Shown here: in pieces, positions 54,068 to 62,915 of the stretch | Numbering within the stretch: position 1 is the first letter of the stretch | Layout: each line of letters begins with the position of its first letter | Origin: Pyxidicoccus trucidator | Lineage (GTDB): Bacteria; Myxococcota; Myxococcia; Myxococcales; Myxococcaceae | DNA: 64,000 nucleotides | NCBI RefSeq assembly: GCF_010894435.1 | Contig: NZ_JAAIXZ010000025.1 | Coordinates: 1-64,000 of the forward strand | Direction: 5' to 3' | Notes under the pieces: generated by a model | The model's input: the letters and a program-made list of their open reading frames with translations, nothing else | Databases searched by the model: none | What the model was told of the DNA's origin: nothing | Program-made: the position numbers and the translations under genes

Positions 54068-55227
54068 CCGCGAAACCCGTTCACGTCCAGGGCGTACAAC
54101 CAGCCGTTGTTGGACAGCACGAAGACCTGTGAGCCCGCCACGTACGGCGTCGCGGTGATGCCGTCACCCGGGTTCCACGTCACCCGAGACTTGCCCGTCT
54201 TCGGGTCCAGGAACAGCAGCGAGCGCTGGATGGGCACGAGCAGCATTCCCTGGGCGAACACGGGAGCAGCCCCCGCCCGTTCCCCCAGGGGGCGCGACCA
54301 GAGGAGCCGCCCGCTGTCGGCCAGGTAGGCATCCACCCGGCCGTCACCGGAAGCGAAGAGCAGCTGCCCCCGGGCGAGCAGCGACGTCATGCCGCCCACG
54401 GTGGTGTTCCACACCATGTCGCCCGTGTCCGCTTCCAGGGCGAAGATGCCGCTCTTGTACGAGGCCACGAACAGCTGGCCGGCCTCGTTCATCACCGGCT
54501 GGGCGTCCACGTCCAGGAACTCGGTGCCGGCCCCGGACAGCGACTTCTCCCAGGTGGCGCTCCCGTCGGAGATGCTCAGCGCCACGACGAAGCCGTCGGA
54601 GAACCCGACGTAGGCGGTGCCCTCGTGGACCAGCGGTGTGGAGGCGCCCCGGATGGTGAAGCCCGACGGAGGATCCCTGCGGTACTGCCAGGCCCACACG
54701 CCGTCCGCGGCCTTCACCGCGTACAGCGTGTCGCTCTCCGAGGCCACCAGCACCAGGCCGTCCGCCAGCACCGGCACCGTCGCCAGCGACTCGCCCGCCG
54801 CGTACTTCCACTTCACGTCGCCGGTGGCCGAGTCCAGCGCGTACAGCACGCCGTCGCCACCGGGGACATAGACGACGCCCTCGCTCACCCGCGCGCCCGC
54901 GTTGAAGCGGAGCGGCGTGCGGAAGGACCACTTCACCTTGCCGTCCGGACCCACGGCGCGGGCATAGCCGTCCCGCGTGAGCGCGATGACGTGCTTGTTG
55001 TCCGGGTCATAGGCCGGAGTCGCCACCTCACGCGGCGCGAACTCCAGCCGCGTGGGCGGGGCCAACGGCGCCCACCACTCCACCGAGAAGTAGTCCACCG
55101 GTGGGTGGGAGGGGGGCCGGGGCAGCTCCGGGTTCGTGTAGTACGGTGCCGCGCTGCAGCCCACCAGAAGCCCCGCGACCGCGGCGCCACCCAGCCAACG
55201 CTTCCAGCTCAAAGGCCGCTTCTTCAT
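54064..55227 (-). CDS. PQQ-repeat beta-propeller lipoprotein, BamB-like
   Basis: 387 residues. The signal peptide ends in LLVGC with Cys24, then a Pro-rich segment and about seven PQQ-type blades (repeated YALDSATGDVKW, YAVKAADGVW, FALEADTGDMVW). BamB is the beta-propeller scaffold of the outer-membrane beta-barrel assembly machine. The assignment is strengthened by the neighbours: yfgM-like and der directly upstream, the same trio as in enterobacteria. It could also be a generic PQQ-repeat protein. Confidence 0.82.
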   Translation of the reverse strand: MKKRPLSWKRWLGGAAVAGLLVGCSAAPYYTNPELPRPPSHPPVDYFSVEWWAPLAPPTRLEFAPREVATPAYDPDNKHVIALTRDGYARAVGPDGKVKWSFRTPLRFNAGARVSEGVVYVPGGDGVLYALDSATGDVKWKYAAGESLATVPVLADGLVLVASESDTLYAVKAADGVWAWQYRRDPPSGFTIRGASTPLVHEGTAYVGFSDGFVVALSISDGSATWEKSLSGAGTEFLDVDAQPVMNEAGQLFVASYKSGIFALEADTGDMVWNTTVGGMTSLLARGQLLFASGDGRVDAYLADSGRLLWSRPLGERAGAAPVFAQGMLLVPIQRSLLFLDPKTGKSRVTWNPGDGITATPYVAGSQVFVLSNNGWLYALDVNGFRG

Positions 55228-55237
55228 AGAGTCCGTG

Positions 55238-56041
55238 CTACCCCGCGTCCTGACCCGTGGCCGCCGCCGGCTGCGCCGGAGCGGGAACCTTCACGCCCTC
55301 GGAGGCAAGCACCGCCAGCCGCTCGCTGGACAGCCGCGCCGCCGCGGTGTTCGGGTGGTCGGTGGAGACCTTCGAGAGGACCTGCGCCGCCTCCTCCTTC
55401 TTGTCCTGGAGGATGAGCATGCGGCCCTTGTGGTACGCGCCCATGCCGGGCAGGAACTCGCCGCCGCCGGCCTTGTCCATCTGGTCGAAGGACTTGATGG
55501 CCTCGTCGTACTTCTGCTGGGCCTCCAGGGCGTAGCCCTCGCCCTCCAGCGCGCCCGCGCGGAGCGGCTCGTTCTCGGGGGCGGTCTTGAGGAAGTCCGC
55601 GAAGGCCGCCTGCGCCTCCGGGAACTTGCCGAGCCGGAACTGGGCCTTGCCCAGCGTCAGCGCCGCCGTCGTCGCGGAGCGCGTCCCGCCGTGCTCCTTG
55701 CGGAAGTCCGTGAGGGACGTCACCAGCGCCTCGTCCCGCTCCTGGACAGTCTTGAACGGAGTCTGGGTGTCACCCGGCTGCGCGGGCTCCACACCCTCGA
55801 CGGGCCGCTCCAGGACGGTGAGCGCCTGGCCGAGCGCCTGGGAGGCCTTCTCCTCGCCACTCTTGGACACCTCGTTGGCGATGCCCACGCCCAGGCCGCC
55901 GAGGATCAGCACGCCCGCGGCGATGCCGATCAACTTCTGCCGCTGAGCCAGCCAGTCACTGGCCTCGACACCGACCTTCTGGAAGGTGTCCGGCGCGCGA
56001 AGCTCCTTCTGGCGAATCTTCTCGGTCTTGGTTCCGGCCAC
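55238..56041 (-). CDS. YfgM-like TPR membrane protein
   Basis: 267 residues. A short N-terminus, a membrane segment at about 38-56 (IGIAAGVLILGGLGVGIA) and a periplasmic array of tetratricopeptide-like helices (LGKAQFRLGKFPEAQAAF, GYALEAQQKYDEAIKSF). This is the YfgM/TPR_21 type, an ancillary component near the SecYEG translocon and periplasmic chaperones. GTG 56041 is preferred: AGAGAGG lies 9 nt upstream. The TTG at 56050 is abutted directly by that sequence, too close to use it. It sits 10 nt before the BamB-like gene. Confidence 0.8.
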   Translation of the reverse strand: MAGTKTEKIRQKELRAPDTFQKVGVEASDWLAQRQKLIGIAAGVLILGGLGVGIANEVSKSGEEKASQALGQALTVLERPVEGVEPAQPGDTQTPFKTVQERDEALVTSLTDFRKEHGGTRSATTAALTLGKAQFRLGKFPEAQAAFADFLKTAPENEPLRAGALEGEGYALEAQQKYDEAIKSFDQMDKAGGGEFLPGMGAYHKGRMLILQDKKEEAAQVLSKVSTDHPNTAAARLSSERLAVLASEGVKVPAPAQPAAATGQDAG

Positions 56042-56146
56042 GTCTGGCAACCTCTCTAATGTCGCTACGGTGCTCTACCCTGTCAGAGGGTGAAAGAGCG
56101 GCGCACTGTATGGAGCGCGCGCCGCGAGTGTCAACGCGCAGACGCC

Positions 56147-57526
56147 TCAGTTTTTCCCCTGGAGATGCGGCTTCTTGCGGGCCTCGCGCTTCGCCTGGCC
56201 GGGCCGGGCCCGGAAGAAGATGCGGATGGGGACCCTCAGGTCGAACGTCTTGCGGAGCTGATTGGTGATGTACCGCTTGTACATGTCCGGGACGCCTTCG
56301 GGATGGTTCGTCGTAATCGCGAAGGTCGGCGGCGCCGTGGTCACCTGGGAGATGTAGTACAGGCGCAGGGGCTTGCCCCGGACGATGGGCGCCGGGTGGT
56401 TGTCCACCATGTGCTCCAGCAGCCGGTTGAGCTGGGGGGTGGGCGCCCGGAAGCGGAACTGCTGGGCCAGCTCCACCGCCACGTCCACCACCTTCTCCAC
56501 CTTCGAGCCCGTCAGGGCCGAGGTGAAGAGGATGGGCGCGTAGCCCACGAACTTGAGCGAGTACTTGAGCGTCTCTCGGAAGGTCTCCTGCCGGCGCTCG
56601 TCCGCGCCCACCAGGTCCCACTTGTTGACGACGATGACCAGCGCCCGTCCGCGCTCCTCGGACAGGCCCGCCAGCTTCGCGTCCTGGTCCACGGCGACCT
56701 CCGTGGCGTCCATCAGCAGGACCGCCACGTCGCTGCGCTCCATCGCCTTCAGCGCGTTGATGACCGAGAACTGCTCCACCCGGTGCGCAATCGTCTTCTT
56801 GCGCCGGATGCCCGCGGTGTCCGTGAGGATGAGCTGGTGGCCTTTGTAGGTCAGCGGCGAGTCCACCGGATCCCGGGTGGTGCCCGGAATCTCGCTGGCC
56901 ACCACCCGCTTCTGCTTGAGGATGGAGTTGACCAGGGTGCTCTTGCCCACGTTGGGCCGGCCGATGATGGACACGCGGATGACGCCGTCGTCCGGCGGGG
57001 CCTCGGCGTCCTCGTCCTCCGACTTCGGGGGCAGCTTCGCCACCACCTCGTCGAAGAGGCCCGGCACGCCCAGGCCGTGCTCGGCGGACATGGGCTGCAC
57101 CTCGCCCAGGCCCAGCTTGTAGAACTCGGCGGCCAGCGACTGCATCTGCCCGGTGGTGTTGTCCAGCTTGTTGGCGGCCACCACCACCGGCTTGCCGCTC
57201 TTGCGCAGGTACTTCGCCACCGCGTCGTCGGCGGGAGTGATGCCCTCTCGCGCATCGACGACGAAGATGATGACGTCGCACTCCTCCACCGCGAGCTGGG
57301 CCTGCTCGCGCACCTGCTGGAGCAGCGAGTCCTTGTCGCCGGGGACGAAGCCGCCGGTGTCGATGAAGGTGAAGGTGCGGCCCTCCCACTCAGCGTCGTG
57401 GTAGTGGCGATCCCTCGTCACACCGGGCATGTCCTCGACGAGCGCGAGGCGCTTGCCGACGAGGCGGTTGAACAGCGTGCTCTTGCCCACGTTGGGGCGT
57501 CCGACAATTGCAACCAGGGGCTTCAT
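56147..57526 (-). CDS. der: Ribosome-assembly GTPase Der (EngA)
   Basis: 459 residues with two tandem GTPase domains, unique to Der. Each has a P-loop, GRPNVGKST at 9-17 and again at 189-197, with DTGG/DTAG G3 motifs and NKLD/NKWD G4 motifs, then a KH-like C-terminal domain and a basic tail. It acts in 50S subunit maturation. An acidic linker (KSEDEDAEAPPDD) joins the two G domains. ATG 57526 begins 1 nt after the era stop (TGAGATG), so the two are coupled; the frame is open upstream inside era but only as antisense-like noise. Confidence 0.96.
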   Translation of the reverse strand: MKPLVAIVGRPNVGKSTLFNRLVGKRLALVEDMPGVTRDRHYHDAEWEGRTFTFIDTGGFVPGDKDSLLQQVREQAQLAVEECDVIIFVVDAREGITPADDAVAKYLRKSGKPVVVAANKLDNTTGQMQSLAAEFYKLGLGEVQPMSAEHGLGVPGLFDEVVAKLPPKSEDEDAEAPPDDGVIRVSIIGRPNVGKSTLVNSILKQKRVVASEIPGTTRDPVDSPLTYKGHQLILTDTAGIRRKKTIAHRVEQFSVINALKAMERSDVAVLLMDATEVAVDQDAKLAGLSEERGRALVIVVNKWDLVGADERRQETFRETLKYSLKFVGYAPILFTSALTGSKVEKVVDVAVELAQQFRFRAPTPQLNRLLEHMVDNHPAPIVRGKPLRLYYISQVTTAPPTFAITTNHPEGVPDMYKRYITNQLRKTFDLRVPIRIFFRARPGQAKREARKKPHLQGKN

Positions 57527-57527
57527 C

Positions 57528-58472
57528 TCAGTCGTATCCCAGCTTCTTGAGGCCTTCGGGGCGCTCGCTCCAGCGCGGCTCCACGCGTACCCGGAGGTCC
57601 AGGTACACGTGCGCGCCCAGCAGGCGTTGCACGGACTTGCGGGCGTCCGTGCCAATGGTCTTCAGCATCTGCCCCTGCTTGCCAATGATGATGGCCTTCT
57701 GGCTGTCGCGCTCCACGTAGATGGAGGCCGCGATGCGGATGAGCCCGCCCAGCTGGTTCGGCGGAGTGCCCGGCCGGGGCTCCCGCTCGGACTCGTCGAA
57801 GATGTCCACCAGCACCGCGGTGGAATAGGGGAGTTCCTGGCGGCAGTGCCGCAGCACCTGCTCGCGAATGTACTCGGCCACCAGCATGCGCTCCTGCTGG
57901 TCCGTCAGCATGTCCTCGTCGAAGACGTTCTCCCCTTCCGGCAGGTGGCCCAGCACCGTGTGGAAGAGCCGCTCCACCCCGTCCTTCTCGCGCGCGGAGA
58001 TGGGCACCACCTCCGCGAAGGGGAACTGGTTGCGGTACAGCTCGATGAGCGGCAGCAGCAGCGCCTTGGGGACGGTGTCGATCTTGTTGATGACGAGGAA
58101 GGTGGGCTTGCCCAGCTTCTGCAGCCGCTCGAGGATGGTGCGGTTGCCCGGGCTCACGTCGAGCTTCTCGCCCGCGGGCGGCTCGATGAGGAAGAGGACT
58201 AGGTCCACCTCCTCGGCCGCGCTCAGGGCGGTTTCGACCATGTAGCGGTTGAGCTCGCCCTTGGCCTGGTGGATGCCCGGCGTGTCGAGGAACGCCACCT
58301 GCCCCTCCGGGCGCGTCACCACGCCGAGGATGCGGTTGCGAGTCGTCTGGGGCTTGGGCGAGACGATGGCGAGCTTCTCGCCCGTCAGCGCATTGAGCAG
58401 CGTGCTCTTGCCCACGTTGGGGCGCCCGATGAGCGCGGCGAAGCCGCTGCGGTGTGGATTGGGGGAGGCCAT
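57528..58472 (-). CDS. era: GTPase Era
   Basis: 314 residues. G1 GRPNVGKST near 17-25, G2/switch I PKPQTTRNR, G3 DTPG, G4 NKID and G5 SAREKDG are all present, followed by the C-terminal KH domain (IIIGKQGQMLKTIG) that binds the 3' end of 16S rRNA. Era is needed for 30S subunit assembly. It is followed immediately by der. In most bacteria era follows rnc; here two cyclophilin genes lie between them. Confidence 0.97.
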   Translation of the reverse strand: MASPNPHRSGFAALIGRPNVGKSTLLNALTGEKLAIVSPKPQTTRNRILGVVTRPEGQVAFLDTPGIHQAKGELNRYMVETALSAAEEVDLVLFLIEPPAGEKLDVSPGNRTILERLQKLGKPTFLVINKIDTVPKALLLPLIELYRNQFPFAEVVPISAREKDGVERLFHTVLGHLPEGENVFDEDMLTDQQERMLVAEYIREQVLRHCRQELPYSTAVLVDIFDESEREPRPGTPPNQLGGLIRIAASIYVERDSQKAIIIGKQGQMLKTIGTDARKSVQRLLGAHVYLDLRVRVEPRWSERPEGLKKLGYD

Positions 58473-58551
58473 TGCTTCGAAGGTGATCTGGGAGTCCCCG
58501 AAAGGGGGAGCCCCGAAGGGGGAACGTCTTACAGCGCCCTATAACAGCCCG

Positions 58552-58580
58552 CCGCCCGGCGTTTCAGCACGGACGGGCGG
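58552..58580 (-). terminator. Hairpin between cyclophilin gene and era
   Basis: CCGCCCG (58552-58558) and CGGGCGG (58574-58580) form a 7-bp stem just after the cyclophilin stop. On the minus strand it is followed by CGGGCTGTTATAGG, without a real U-run. It may attenuate transcription into era. Two small CCCCGAA-GGGG hairpins lie next to it (58490-58525). Confidence 0.3.
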
Positions 58581-58592
58581 CAGGCGGGCGGC

Positions 58593-59144
58593 CTACGGCT
58601 GGGTCGTCGAAATGGTCAGCTTGTTGATGCGCACGTCCTGGCGCGGGCGGTCGCTCCCGTCGCGCGGCGCGTTGGCGATCTTCTCCACCACGTCGTAGCC
58701 GCTTACCACCTCACCGAAGATGGTGTGCTTGTTGTTGAGGTACGTCGGCTTGGACGTGGTGATGAAGAACTGGCTGCCGTTGGTGTTGGGGCGGCCGATG
58801 TTGGCCGTGGCCAGCAGGCCCACTTTGTCGAAGGTGCGACCGCTCTGGTACTCGTCCGGGACGTTGAAGCCCGGGCCACCGCGGCCAGTGCCCGTGGGGT
58901 CGCCGGCTTGAACCATGAAGCCCGGAATCACGCGGTGGAAGATGACGCCGTCGTAGAACGGCTTCTTCGTCTTCTCGCCGGACTGGGGGTCCGCGAACTC
59001 CAGCTCGCCCGTCGCCAGGCCCACGAAGCTGGTCACCGTCTTCGGCGCGTCCTTCGCGAACAGGCGCACGACAATCTGCCCCTGCGTGGTGTCGAAGGTG
59101 GCGTACAGGTCCTTGCCCGCCTGGGCCTCGTCCATCATTCCCAT
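58593..59144 (-). CDS. Cytosolic peptidyl-prolyl cis-trans isomerase, cyclophilin type
   Basis: 183 residues, no signal peptide. Cyclophilin core with the catalytic Arg in FHRVIPGFM, QAGDPTGTG, NGSQFFIT and NNKHTIFGEV. It speeds proline isomerisation in protein folding. Start ATG 59144 has GGGAGG 5 nt upstream; two further ATGs follow within four codons. The gene lies 78 nt after an exported paralog to which it is clearly similar. Confidence 0.95.
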   Translation of the reverse strand: MGMMDEAQAGKDLYATFDTTQGQIVVRLFAKDAPKTVTSFVGLATGELEFADPQSGEKTKKPFYDGVIFHRVIPGFMVQAGDPTGTGRGGPGFNVPDEYQSGRTFDKVGLLATANIGRPNTNGSQFFITTSKPTYLNNKHTIFGEVVSGYDVVEKIANAPRDGSDRPRQDVRINKLTISTTQP

Positions 59145-59222
59145 GCTGCCCTCCCGTCTGCGCTGGGGGCCCGACCGGATGGACGGGCCCGTGTCAGGTC
59201 CTCTGCCCCACCTACCGGGGGC

Positions 59223-59987
59223 TCACGGCGCCGGCGAGGCCGGCGTCGCGCCCGGAGCCGGCACCGGAGCCGTCTCTGGAACCTTCTTCGGCGAAGCCTT
59301 CTTCGGCGCCGTGGCCGACTCCCTGCCACCCATTGCCGAGCCCGGGGCCGGAGCCGCGACGCCCGCAGGCGCCTTGTCGCTCAGCACCACCCGGTTGATG
59401 ACCACCGGCGTCTGAGGTCGGTCCCGGTTGTCCCGGGCCACGCCGCCAATCTTCGTCACCACGTCGTAGCCCTGCACCACCTCGCCGAAGATGGTGTGCT
59501 TGTTGTTCAGGTACGTGGGCGTGGTGGTGGTGATGAAGAACTGGCTGCCGTTGGTGTTGGGGCCCGCGTTGGCCATGGCCAGCAGGCCGACCTTGTTGAA
59601 GCCCCGCTCGCTCTTGAACTCGTCCTCGAAGCGGTAGCCCGGGTCACCCATGCCGGTGCCCGTCGGGTCTCCGCCCTGAATCATGAAGTCGGGGATGACC
59701 CGGTGGAACACCGTGCCGTCGTACATCGGCTTCTTCGACATCTTTCCGGACTGCGGGTCCCTCCACTCCTTCTCACCCGAGGCCAGGCCCACGAAGTTGG
59801 CCACCGTCTTGGGGGCGTCCTTGGAGAAGAGGCGGACGATGATGTCGCCCTGGCTCGTCTTGAGCGTGGCGTAGAGGTCCTTGCCGGACTCGACCTTCTT
59901 CGTCCACTTGCCGGCGGCGGCCGAGGCGGTACCCGCCAGCAGGCAGGCCACCAGCGCGAGCGTCATACGGAGGGAGGAGGGTCGCAT
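59223..59987 (-). CDS. Exported peptidyl-prolyl cis-trans isomerase, cyclophilin type
   Basis: 254 residues. A Sec signal peptide (LALVACLLAGTASAAA, cleavage near 24) precedes a cyclophilin domain with FHRVIPDFM, QGGDPTGTG, NGSQFFIT and NNKHTIFGEV. A C-terminal tail of about 55 residues rich in Pro, Ala and Lys follows, absent from the cytosolic paralog. It probably folds proteins in the periplasm, which fits the envelope genes downstream in the run. AAGGTG precedes ATG 59987. Confidence 0.93.
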   Translation of the reverse strand: MRPSSLRMTLALVACLLAGTASAAAGKWTKKVESGKDLYATLKTSQGDIIVRLFSKDAPKTVANFVGLASGEKEWRDPQSGKMSKKPMYDGTVFHRVIPDFMIQGGDPTGTGMGDPGYRFEDEFKSERGFNKVGLLAMANAGPNTNGSQFFITTTTPTYLNNKHTIFGEVVQGYDVVTKIGGVARDNRDRPQTPVVINRVVLSDKAPAGVAAPAPGSAMGGRESATAPKKASPKKVPETAPVPAPGATPASPAP

Positions 59988-60030
59988 CGGCGGGCACCTT
60001 ATGCGCCACCCCTCCTCCGTCCAAGGGGTT

Positions 60031-60837
60031 TCACGTCGGGGTGTCGCCCCGTGACGTTTCGTCCGGTGTGGGCGCGGAGGGCTCGCTCGCGGGTGCGGGG
60101 GCCGGGTTCGGCGCCAGCCGCTGCGAGAACATGTCCAGGGTCACCCGGGCCGCGGCCTGCTCCGCCTCCTTCTTGCTGCGCCCCGTGGCGCGCGCGAAGG
60201 GCTCCTCGCCGATGATGACCTCCACCTCGAAGGTCTTGGAGTGTTCCGGACCGGACTCCGACACCACCCGGTACTTCGGGGGCATCTTCAGCCGCTCGTG
60301 GACGAGCTGGCCCAGGGCCGTCTTGTAGTCCTTGTCCAGGCTGGTGGCCGCCTCGTCGATGAGCTCCGCGAAGAATCGGTCCACCAGTTGGAGCACCGGC
60401 TCCATGCCCCCGCTGAGGTACACGGCGCCGAAGACGGCCTCCATGGCGTCCGCCAGCAGCGAGTTCTTCTCACGCCCCTTGTACTTGTCCTCGCCCCGTC
60501 CCAGCAGCAGCAGGTCTCCCAGTGGAATCCGCCGGGCCACCAGGGCCAGCCCTTCCTCGTGGACGAGGCGGGCACGGACCTTGGTGAGGAAACCCTCGGG
60601 CACGTCCGGGTAGCGCCGCCAGAGCCGGTCGGCGACCGCGAGGTTGACCACCGCGTCGCCAAAGAACTCCAGGCGCTGGTTGTCCTTCAGGCGCAGGTCC
60701 GGGTTCTCGTTGACGTACGTCTTGTGGGTAAGCGCTTCAATCGCCAGGTCCTGCCGGGAGATGGTGACTCCCAGGCGGGACTCGAGGAGCTGCACCCGCC
60801 CGGCGAGGCTGAGTTTCTCGGGACTGCTCACCGTCAT
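60031..60837 (-). CDS. rnc: Ribonuclease III
   Basis: 268 residues. The RNase III signature NQRLEFFGDAVV lies at 53-64, with the second acidic cluster (DAMEAVFGAVYLSGG). The dsRNA-binding domain spans about 165-240, ending in SKKEAEQAAA. A 25-residue Pro/Ala/Thr tail is extra. It processes rRNA precursors and double-stranded RNA. ATG 60837 follows the stop of the upstream gene without a gap (TGA ATG). Confidence 0.97.
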   Translation of the reverse strand: MTVSSPEKLSLAGRVQLLESRLGVTISRQDLAIEALTHKTYVNENPDLRLKDNQRLEFFGDAVVNLAVADRLWRRYPDVPEGFLTKVRARLVHEEGLALVARRIPLGDLLLLGRGEDKYKGREKNSLLADAMEAVFGAVYLSGGMEPVLQLVDRFFAELIDEAATSLDKDYKTALGQLVHERLKMPPKYRVVSESGPEHSKTFEVEVIIGEEPFARATGRSKKEAEQAAARVTLDMFSQRLAPNPAPAPASEPSAPTPDETSRGDTPT

Positions 60838-61701
60838 TCACTCCTGTGGCGCGTCCGGACCCACGAGCCTCACGGCCTCGGGGGGGACCTTCAGCAGGTC
60901 CGCCACCATCCGAACGATGCCGGGAAACTCATCCAGCTCGAACCGCCCCGCCCACACCTTGCCCTGGGCCCCCGCCAGCAGGCCCCGGAACGTACGCCCC
61001 GCCACCCTCGCCGCGGCGAAGCGGTAGGGTCTGCCCTGCACCTGAAGCTGCGCCAGCAGCTCCAGGGCACTCCTCGGAGGCACCAGCGCCTCAGCTCCGA
61101 ACTTCTCCACGATGTCCGAGAAGCGCACCAGCCCGGCACCCACGGGCGCCGGCTGGGGCCGGGCCGCCGGCTCGCCGAACAGCGCCGCGAGGTAGCCCGT
61201 CAGGGCCACCCGCTCCCGGAACTCGGACAGCTCCAGCGTGTGGCCACCGTTCGCCTGGACGTCCGCCCCACCCCGCACCACGCGGGCCACCCGGAAGTTG
61301 CCCAGCCGGTCCGCCACCAGCGTGACGGTCAGGTCGGCGTCCGCCACCTCGGTGGACAGCTCCAGCGTCTGCGGGTCCACGCGCGCGGTGAGGCCCAGCA
61401 CCTGGAGCTCCGCCGAGCGGCGCTGGACGTGGAAGATGTGCTCGTTGAAGGCGTCGGACAGCAGCGCCTCGATGTCCGCGACGTCACTGAGGGCGCCAAT
61501 CAGGATGGGGGCGAGCCCCACCACCGCCGCCGGGGCGATGGGAATGAGCCGGTCCCCCATCACCTGGAAGGTCACCTCGGGGATGAAGGCCCGGGTGACG
61601 GGATTGACGAGGGGGGAGGCCTCCAGGTCCAGCACCGCCTCGGTGCCAGCCGCGTCCTCCCTCACTTGCAGCCCGAGACCCTCCAGTCGAGCGGTGTCCA
61701 T
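60838..61701 (-). CDS. Conserved-looking protein of unknown function
   Basis: 287 residues, no signal peptide or membrane segment. The N-terminal half is strand-rich with a hydrophobic stretch (APAAVVGLAPILIGAL) and the middle carries DADLTVTLVADRLGNFRVARVV. A Pro/Ala linker at about 190-200 separates a C-terminal domain. I recognise no family. The ATG 61701 shares its A with the stop of the acyl-CoA dehydrogenase gene (TGATG), with GGGGA just upstream; a GTG is one codon earlier. Its stop abuts the rnc start. Tight packing argues for co-expression. Confidence 0.75.
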   Translation of the reverse strand: MDTARLEGLGLQVREDAAGTEAVLDLEASPLVNPVTRAFIPEVTFQVMGDRLIPIAPAAVVGLAPILIGALSDVADIEALLSDAFNEHIFHVQRRSAELQVLGLTARVDPQTLELSTEVADADLTVTLVADRLGNFRVARVVRGGADVQANGGHTLELSEFRERVALTGYLAALFGEPAARPQPAPVGAGLVRFSDIVEKFGAEALVPPRSALELLAQLQVQGRPYRFAAARVAGRTFRGLLAGAQGKVWAGRFELDEFPGIVRMVADLLKVPPEAVRLVGPDAPQE

Positions 61702-62846
61702 CACTCCCCTTTGAAGATCTCGCGGGCGATGATGGTGCGCTGGATTTCGCTCGTTCCCTCGCCAATCTCACAAAGCTTGGCGTCGCGCAGGTAGCGCTCG
61801 ACGGGGAACTCACGGGTGTAGCCGTAGCCGCCGTGGATCTGCACCGCCTTGTTGCAGGCGCGCATGGCCGCCTCGGAGGCGAAGAGCTTCCCCATGGAGG
61901 CTTCCTTCGAGTACGGCTTGCCCTCGTCCGCCAGCCGGGCCGCGCGGTGCACCAGCAGCCGCGCCGCGTCCATCTCCGTCTGCATGTCCGCCATCATCCA
62001 GCGCAGGCCCTGGAACTCGCTGATGGGCTGGCCGAAGGCGGTGCGCTCGCGCGAGTAGCGGACGGACTCCTCCAGGGCGCCCCGGCCCAGGCCCACCGCC
62101 AGCGCGCCGATGGTGATGCGGCCGCGGTCGAGGATCTTCATCGTGTCGATGAAGCCGTGGTCCACCTCGCCCACGCGGAAGGAGTCCGGCACCTCGACGT
62201 TCTCCAGGATGAGCTCGGCGGTGTCCGAGGAGCGCATGCCCAGCTTGCCGTGGATGGCGCGCTGGCTGAAGCCCGGCATGCCCTTCTCCAGCAGGAACGC
62301 GGTGATGCCCTTCTGCCGCTTCTGCGGCGAAGTCACTGCCAGCACCACGAAGACGTCGCCGACGGTGCCCTGGGTGATGAACATCTTGGTGCCGTTGAGC
62401 ACCCAGTTGTTGCCCTTGCGCACCGCCGTCGTCTTCATGCTGGAGGCGTCCGAGCCGGACCCCGGCTCAGTCAGGCCCCAGGCGCCGAGGAACTCGCCGG
62501 TGGCCAGCTTCGGCAGGTACTTCTTGCGCTGGGCGTCGGTGCCGAAGATGCGCAGGTGGCTGGTGCCCAGGCCGTTGTGGCTCGCCACCGTCAGCGCGAG
62601 CGAGCCGTCATAGCGGGCGATCTCCTCCACGGCGACCGCCACGGCGAGCGAGTCCATGGCCGCCCCGCCGTACTCCTCGGCGACCAGCATGCCCATGACG
62701 CCCAGCTGTCCCAGCTCCCGCACCACCTCGAGCGGGAACTTCTCGTCCTTGTCCCACTCGCGGGCGTACGGCTTCACCCGGCGTTCGCAGAAGTCTCGGA
62801 GGGAGGACTGGAGGGCGCGGTGGCTTTCAGGAAGTTCGAAATCCAT
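61701..62846 (-). CDS. Acyl-CoA dehydrogenase
   Basis: 381 residues, full length. The flavoenzyme introduces a trans-2,3 double bond into acyl-CoA and passes electrons to ETF. Visible motifs: WGLTEPGSGSDASS for FAD, the IHGGYGYTREFPVERYLRD segment and EIGEGTSEIQR with the probable catalytic base Glu363. With the carboxylase subunit upstream, it fits short or branched acyl-CoA breakdown such as leucine degradation, but the chain-length preference is not readable. Confidence 0.95.
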   Translation of the reverse strand: MDFELPESHRALQSSLRDFCERRVKPYAREWDKDEKFPLEVVRELGQLGVMGMLVAEEYGGAAMDSLAVAVAVEEIARYDGSLALTVASHNGLGTSHLRIFGTDAQRKKYLPKLATGEFLGAWGLTEPGSGSDASSMKTTAVRKGNNWVLNGTKMFITQGTVGDVFVVLAVTSPQKRQKGITAFLLEKGMPGFSQRAIHGKLGMRSSDTAELILENVEVPDSFRVGEVDHGFIDTMKILDRGRITIGALAVGLGRGALEESVRYSRERTAFGQPISEFQGLRWMMADMQTEMDAARLLVHRAARLADEGKPYSKEASMGKLFASEAAMRACNKAVQIHGGYGYTREFPVERYLRDAKLCEIGEGTSEIQRTIIAREIFKGE

Positions 62847-62915
62847 GGTCGGCAGGATCTATAGCAGAGCGGCCCGGTGCAGGCCGGGCCTCGCGGAGGG
62901 AGGAAGTTTTCCTAC

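Noticed and set aside
57527..57655. 43-residue upstream extension of Der
   Set aside because: It would overlap the end of era, has no GTPase homology, and ATG 57526 starts exactly at the first G domain.
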